From NCBI RefSeq assembly GCF_937425535.1, contig NZ_OW485607.1:1-60772 (forward strand): 60,772 bases of DNA. Direction: 5' to 3'. The notes under the pieces are model-generated. The model was not told the origin of the DNA, ran no database searches, and was given only the letters and a program-made list of their open reading frames with translations. Positions 58,625 through 60,772 of this stretch are shown here, one piece after another. This stretch comes from Rhodovastum atsumiense (lineage in GTDB: Bacteria > Pseudomonadota > Alphaproteobacteria > Acetobacterales > Acetobacteraceae). A program made the position numbers and the translations under genes. How positions within the stretch are numbered: position 1 is the stretch's first letter; the number at the start of each line of letters is the position of its first letter.

Positions 58625-59038
58625 ATGGGGCAATCGCCGACAGTGCGGGAGAAGGTGGAGGCGCGGATCGCCGGGCGGCCGGACGAGGTGTTCCTCACGC
58701 GCGAATTCCGCGACCTCGGTGGCGAAAATCAGGTTCTGCGGGTTCTGCGCGCGTTGGTGCAAGACAAGCGTCTGGTGCGCCTTGGGTATGGCGTTTATGG
58801 CCCTGCTGTCGTCTCGCGGCTTTCCGGCGAGCCGCTCCTCGCCAGTCCGGGTGGGTTTCTCGGCGCGGCGCGGCAGGCGCTCGACAAGCTTGGGGTGGAA
58901 TGGGAGCCGACGGCGACGCAGCGCGCCTATAACGAGGGCCGTTCGACCCAGGTGCCGGCGAATCCGGCGGTGCGGATCAAGGGCCGGTTTTCACGGCGGC
59001 TCCGCCTCGGGACGACGGAGTTGCGCCTTGAACGGTGA
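58625..59038 (+). CDS. DUF6088-like AbiEi-type protein
   Basis: The 137-residue protein begins MGQSPTVREKVEARIAGRPD and has LTREFRDLGGENQVLRVLRA, then VRLGYGVYGP, a winged-helix as in the N-terminal part of AbiEi antitoxins. DUF6088 is often next to an AbiEii nucleotidyltransferase toxin. No such partner is seen on either side, so it is solitary. Confidence 0.7.
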   Translation: MGQSPTVREKVEARIAGRPDEVFLTREFRDLGGENQVLRVLRALVQDKRLVRLGYGVYGPAVVSRLSGEPLLASPGGFLGAARQALDKLGVEWEPTATQRAYNEGRSTQVPANPAVRIKGRFSRRLRLGTTELRLER

Positions 59039-59128
59039 AGAGCCGCAAACCGCTCTCGAAGTTCGGGCGGCGTTTCAGATTGCCAAGCCTGGAACTTGAG
59101 AATTTGGCAAGAGCGGCTGCGCTGCTGT

Positions 59129-59240
59129 TTGAAAGAACGCGCGGAATGTGATAGGTTCCGCCCACGGTACAGGCTGGGAAGCCGATGGCCGTCAAGGAAA
59201 TGGGCCCGCCACGGCGACGTGGCGGGCTTTGCTTTTGCAC
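59129..59240 (+). ncRNA. candidate small RNA with strong terminator
   Basis: A promoter-like TTGAAA (59129-59134), 17 bases, then TAGGTT (59152-59157) precedes about 70 bases ending in a strong hairpin. GCCCGCCACG pairs with CGTGGCGGGC (59204-59227), followed by TTTGCTTTT. The short transcript could be a regulatory RNA. A short reading frame starting MAVKEMGPP overlaps it, but it is probably not real. The -10 match is only moderate. Confidence 0.4.
59204..59236 (+). terminator. strong intrinsic terminator
   Basis: A perfect 10-base GC-rich stem with a GCGA loop, followed by TTTGCTTTT. It ends transcription of the candidate small RNA or of the DUF6088 gene. Confidence 0.7.
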
Positions 59241-59500
59241 GCGGCGCTATGGAAGCGCGCCGCGGCCGCGCGGGCGGATGCCGAGGGCGGACGCTGAGGC
59301 GCAGCGCCGGGACGAGCGGTTCGCTGGATTGGGTCTTGCAGGCGCCGCCTTTCTTCATGGCGCTTCCCCTTAAATAAATAGACCATATAGTTGAGTGATC
59401 GTAACGAAATTGTGTGTATTTGGCCGGTTTGAGGCTTGGGCGGAGATGAAGCGGCGATTTGTTTGATGAAACATAAAGGACGTTATGTTACACTAAAGCC

Positions 59501-60508
59501 ATGACTAAGCCTGAGCCTGTCCAGACCCGTCAGCTGACTATTGCTGACCCCCGCGGTCCCGTCGCCGGCCCGGCCGCCAGGGTCGTGCCCGCCATCATTG
59601 CGGACGCCGGCGACCGGGCCGCACGCCGCTTTCTGGAGTTTTTCGCCGCCACCATCCGCAACCGCAATACCCGCGCCGCCTATCTCCATGCGGCCAACCG
59701 GTTCTTCGCTTGGTGCGACCGCCACCGCATCGGCCAGCTCGCCGACATCGAGCCGCTGCACGTCGCCACCTACATCGAGGCGCTGGGCGCGGATTTCGAA
59801 AAGCCCACCGTCAAGCAGCACCTGGCCGCGATCCGCATGCTGTTCGACTGGCTGGTCACCGGCGGCGTGCTGGCGGCCAATCCGGCGCACGCGGTCCGCG
59901 GGCCCAAGCACGTTGTCAAGCGCGGCAAGACGCCCGTGCTCACCGCCGACCAGGCGCGCGCGCTGATCGAAAGCATCGATACCTCCACCCTCGTCGGCCT
60001 GCGCGACCGAGCGTTGATCGGCGTCATGACCTACACTTTCGCCCGCATCGGCGCCGTCGTCGGCATGCGCGGCGAGGACTACTTCGCCAACGGCAAGCGC
60101 TGGTGGATCCGCCTGCACGAAAAAGGCGGCAAGCGTCACGAGATGCCGGCGCACCACAAGCTCGAAGCCTTCCTCGACGCCTACATCAAAACCGCCGGCA
60201 TCGCGGGCGAAAACAAGAGTCCCCTGTTTCGCGCCGCGGTCGGCCGCACCGGCGCGCTCGCCGCCACCGCGATGAGCCGGGTCGATGCCTGGCGCATGAT
60301 CCAGCGACGCGTCGCCGCGATGGGCCTTCAGGTGCGCATCGGCTGCCACACCTTCCGGGCCACCGGCATCACCGCCTATCTGGAGGCCAAAGGCACGCTG
60401 GAAAACGCCCAGGCCATGGCGGCGCACGAGAGCCCGCGCACCACCAAGCTCTATGATCGACGCGGCGACGAAATCACGCTCGACGAGGTCGAGCGGATCA
60501 CGATTTGA
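59501..60508 (+). CDS. tyrosine recombinase / integrase
   Basis: The 335-residue enzyme has a SAM-like N-terminal domain (NTRAAYLHAANRFFAWC) and a catalytic domain with Arg in FARIGAVVGMRGED near 180, HTFRATGIT near 282 and the Tyr in RTTKLYDRRGDE near 316. It probably resolves plasmid dimers or integrates cassettes. The dead copy at 28045-28544 closely resembles its C-terminal half. Upstream 59240-59500 is AT-rich with no gene. Confidence 0.92.
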   Translation: MTKPEPVQTRQLTIADPRGPVAGPAARVVPAIIADAGDRAARRFLEFFAATIRNRNTRAAYLHAANRFFAWCDRHRIGQLADIEPLHVATYIEALGADFEKPTVKQHLAAIRMLFDWLVTGGVLAANPAHAVRGPKHVVKRGKTPVLTADQARALIESIDTSTLVGLRDRALIGVMTYTFARIGAVVGMRGEDYFANGKRWWIRLHEKGGKRHEMPAHHKLEAFLDAYIKTAGIAGENKSPLFRAAVGRTGALAATAMSRVDAWRMIQRRVAAMGLQVRIGCHTFRATGITAYLEAKGTLENAQAMAAHESPRTTKLYDRRGDEITLDEVERITI

Positions 60509-60732
60509 GGGCTCAGGATTTGCGACTCAGAGAAACACTCGCTGGAGTCGCGGGGTTGCCGGCGGCTCCAGCGGAATCTGCTGCCCAATAACAAAGGATA
60601 CATACAAATCGTCGACACAACGTCGCCAATTTTTCCTTGTCATAAATTACCCTGCAGACTCCTCTTAACATATTAATCAGAAGTTAGATATAATTATTCT
60701 TCTAAAGAATCCAGTTCTTCTGCCACAAAAAT
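60509..60732. other. AT-rich end, no gene recognised
   Basis: No reading frame of note. Low GC content links it with the operon at 1-1528 across the junction. Confidence 0.4.
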
Positions 60733-60772
60733 TTATTCACCTATATATTCGAATCTGAGAATTTCTTTGCCA
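60733..60772 (-). CDS. DUF1653 protein, C-terminal part (continues at base 170-1)
   Basis: Read leftward from 60772, after one base that completes the codon begun at base 1, the frame gives GKEILRFEYIGE and TAA at 60733-60735. This is exactly how DUF1653 proteins end. Joined with 170-1 it makes one 69-residue protein. Confidence 0.85.
   Translation of the reverse strand, partial: GKEILRFEYIGE

Overview
The window reads as one complete circular plasmid of 60,772 bp, opened inside a gene. The minus-strand DUF1653 gene that runs off base 1 continues in frame at base 60,772 and ends with a normal family C-terminus and stop codon. The host is probably an alphaproteobacterium: the backbone is very GC-rich, and it carries a VirB/VirD4 transfer system, a RepA of the plasmid RPA type and intergenic hairpin repeats of the kind common in that class. 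No rRNA, tRNA or CRISPR array was seen. The host assignment is inference.

Layout. About 0-6 kb is accessory DNA: a small AT-rich operon (DUF4062 protein, divergent uracil phosphoribosyltransferase-like protein, DUF1653), a DEDD exonuclease coupled to a release-factor-like protein, and a 533-residue protein I do not recognise. About 6-17.5 kb is a complete virB1-virB11 plus virD4 cluster with overlapping stops and starts. About 17.5-24.2 kb holds a 1,379-residue MobF relaxase-helicase-primase, its accessory genes and a probable oriT. About 24.2-27.1 kb is replication DNA: a winged-helix protein, RepA and iterons. About 43.7-52.7 kb is a second backbone module: a MobP-type relaxase-helicase, MobC, a CTAG-rich array, ParA with a small ribbon-helix-helix partner, and a ParB-like gene cut by an insertion sequence. 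About 53-60.8 kb holds small plasmid genes, a GNAT/DUF1778 toxin-antitoxin pair, a DUF6088 gene and a tyrosine integrase.

The 28-43 kb stretch is a defence island built by mobile elements. It has two different Hachiman-like HamA/HamB nuclease-helicase pairs (28.6-32.9 and 40.0-43.0 kb), a mobile mystery protein A/B pair (HTH plus Fic), and two probable nuclease genes with reader-like N-terminal domains (35.6-37.7 kb). Between and around them lie an IS630 element with a probable -1 frameshift, IS256 copies, fragments of IS1182, IS66 and IS256, and a dead integrase that resembles the intact one at 59.5 kb.

Two relaxases and two partition-type loci suggest a cointegrate of two plasmid backbones. 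The VirB/VirD4 apparatus could transfer the plasmid, the ParA locus would keep it, and the variable islands supply anti-phage and other accessory functions.
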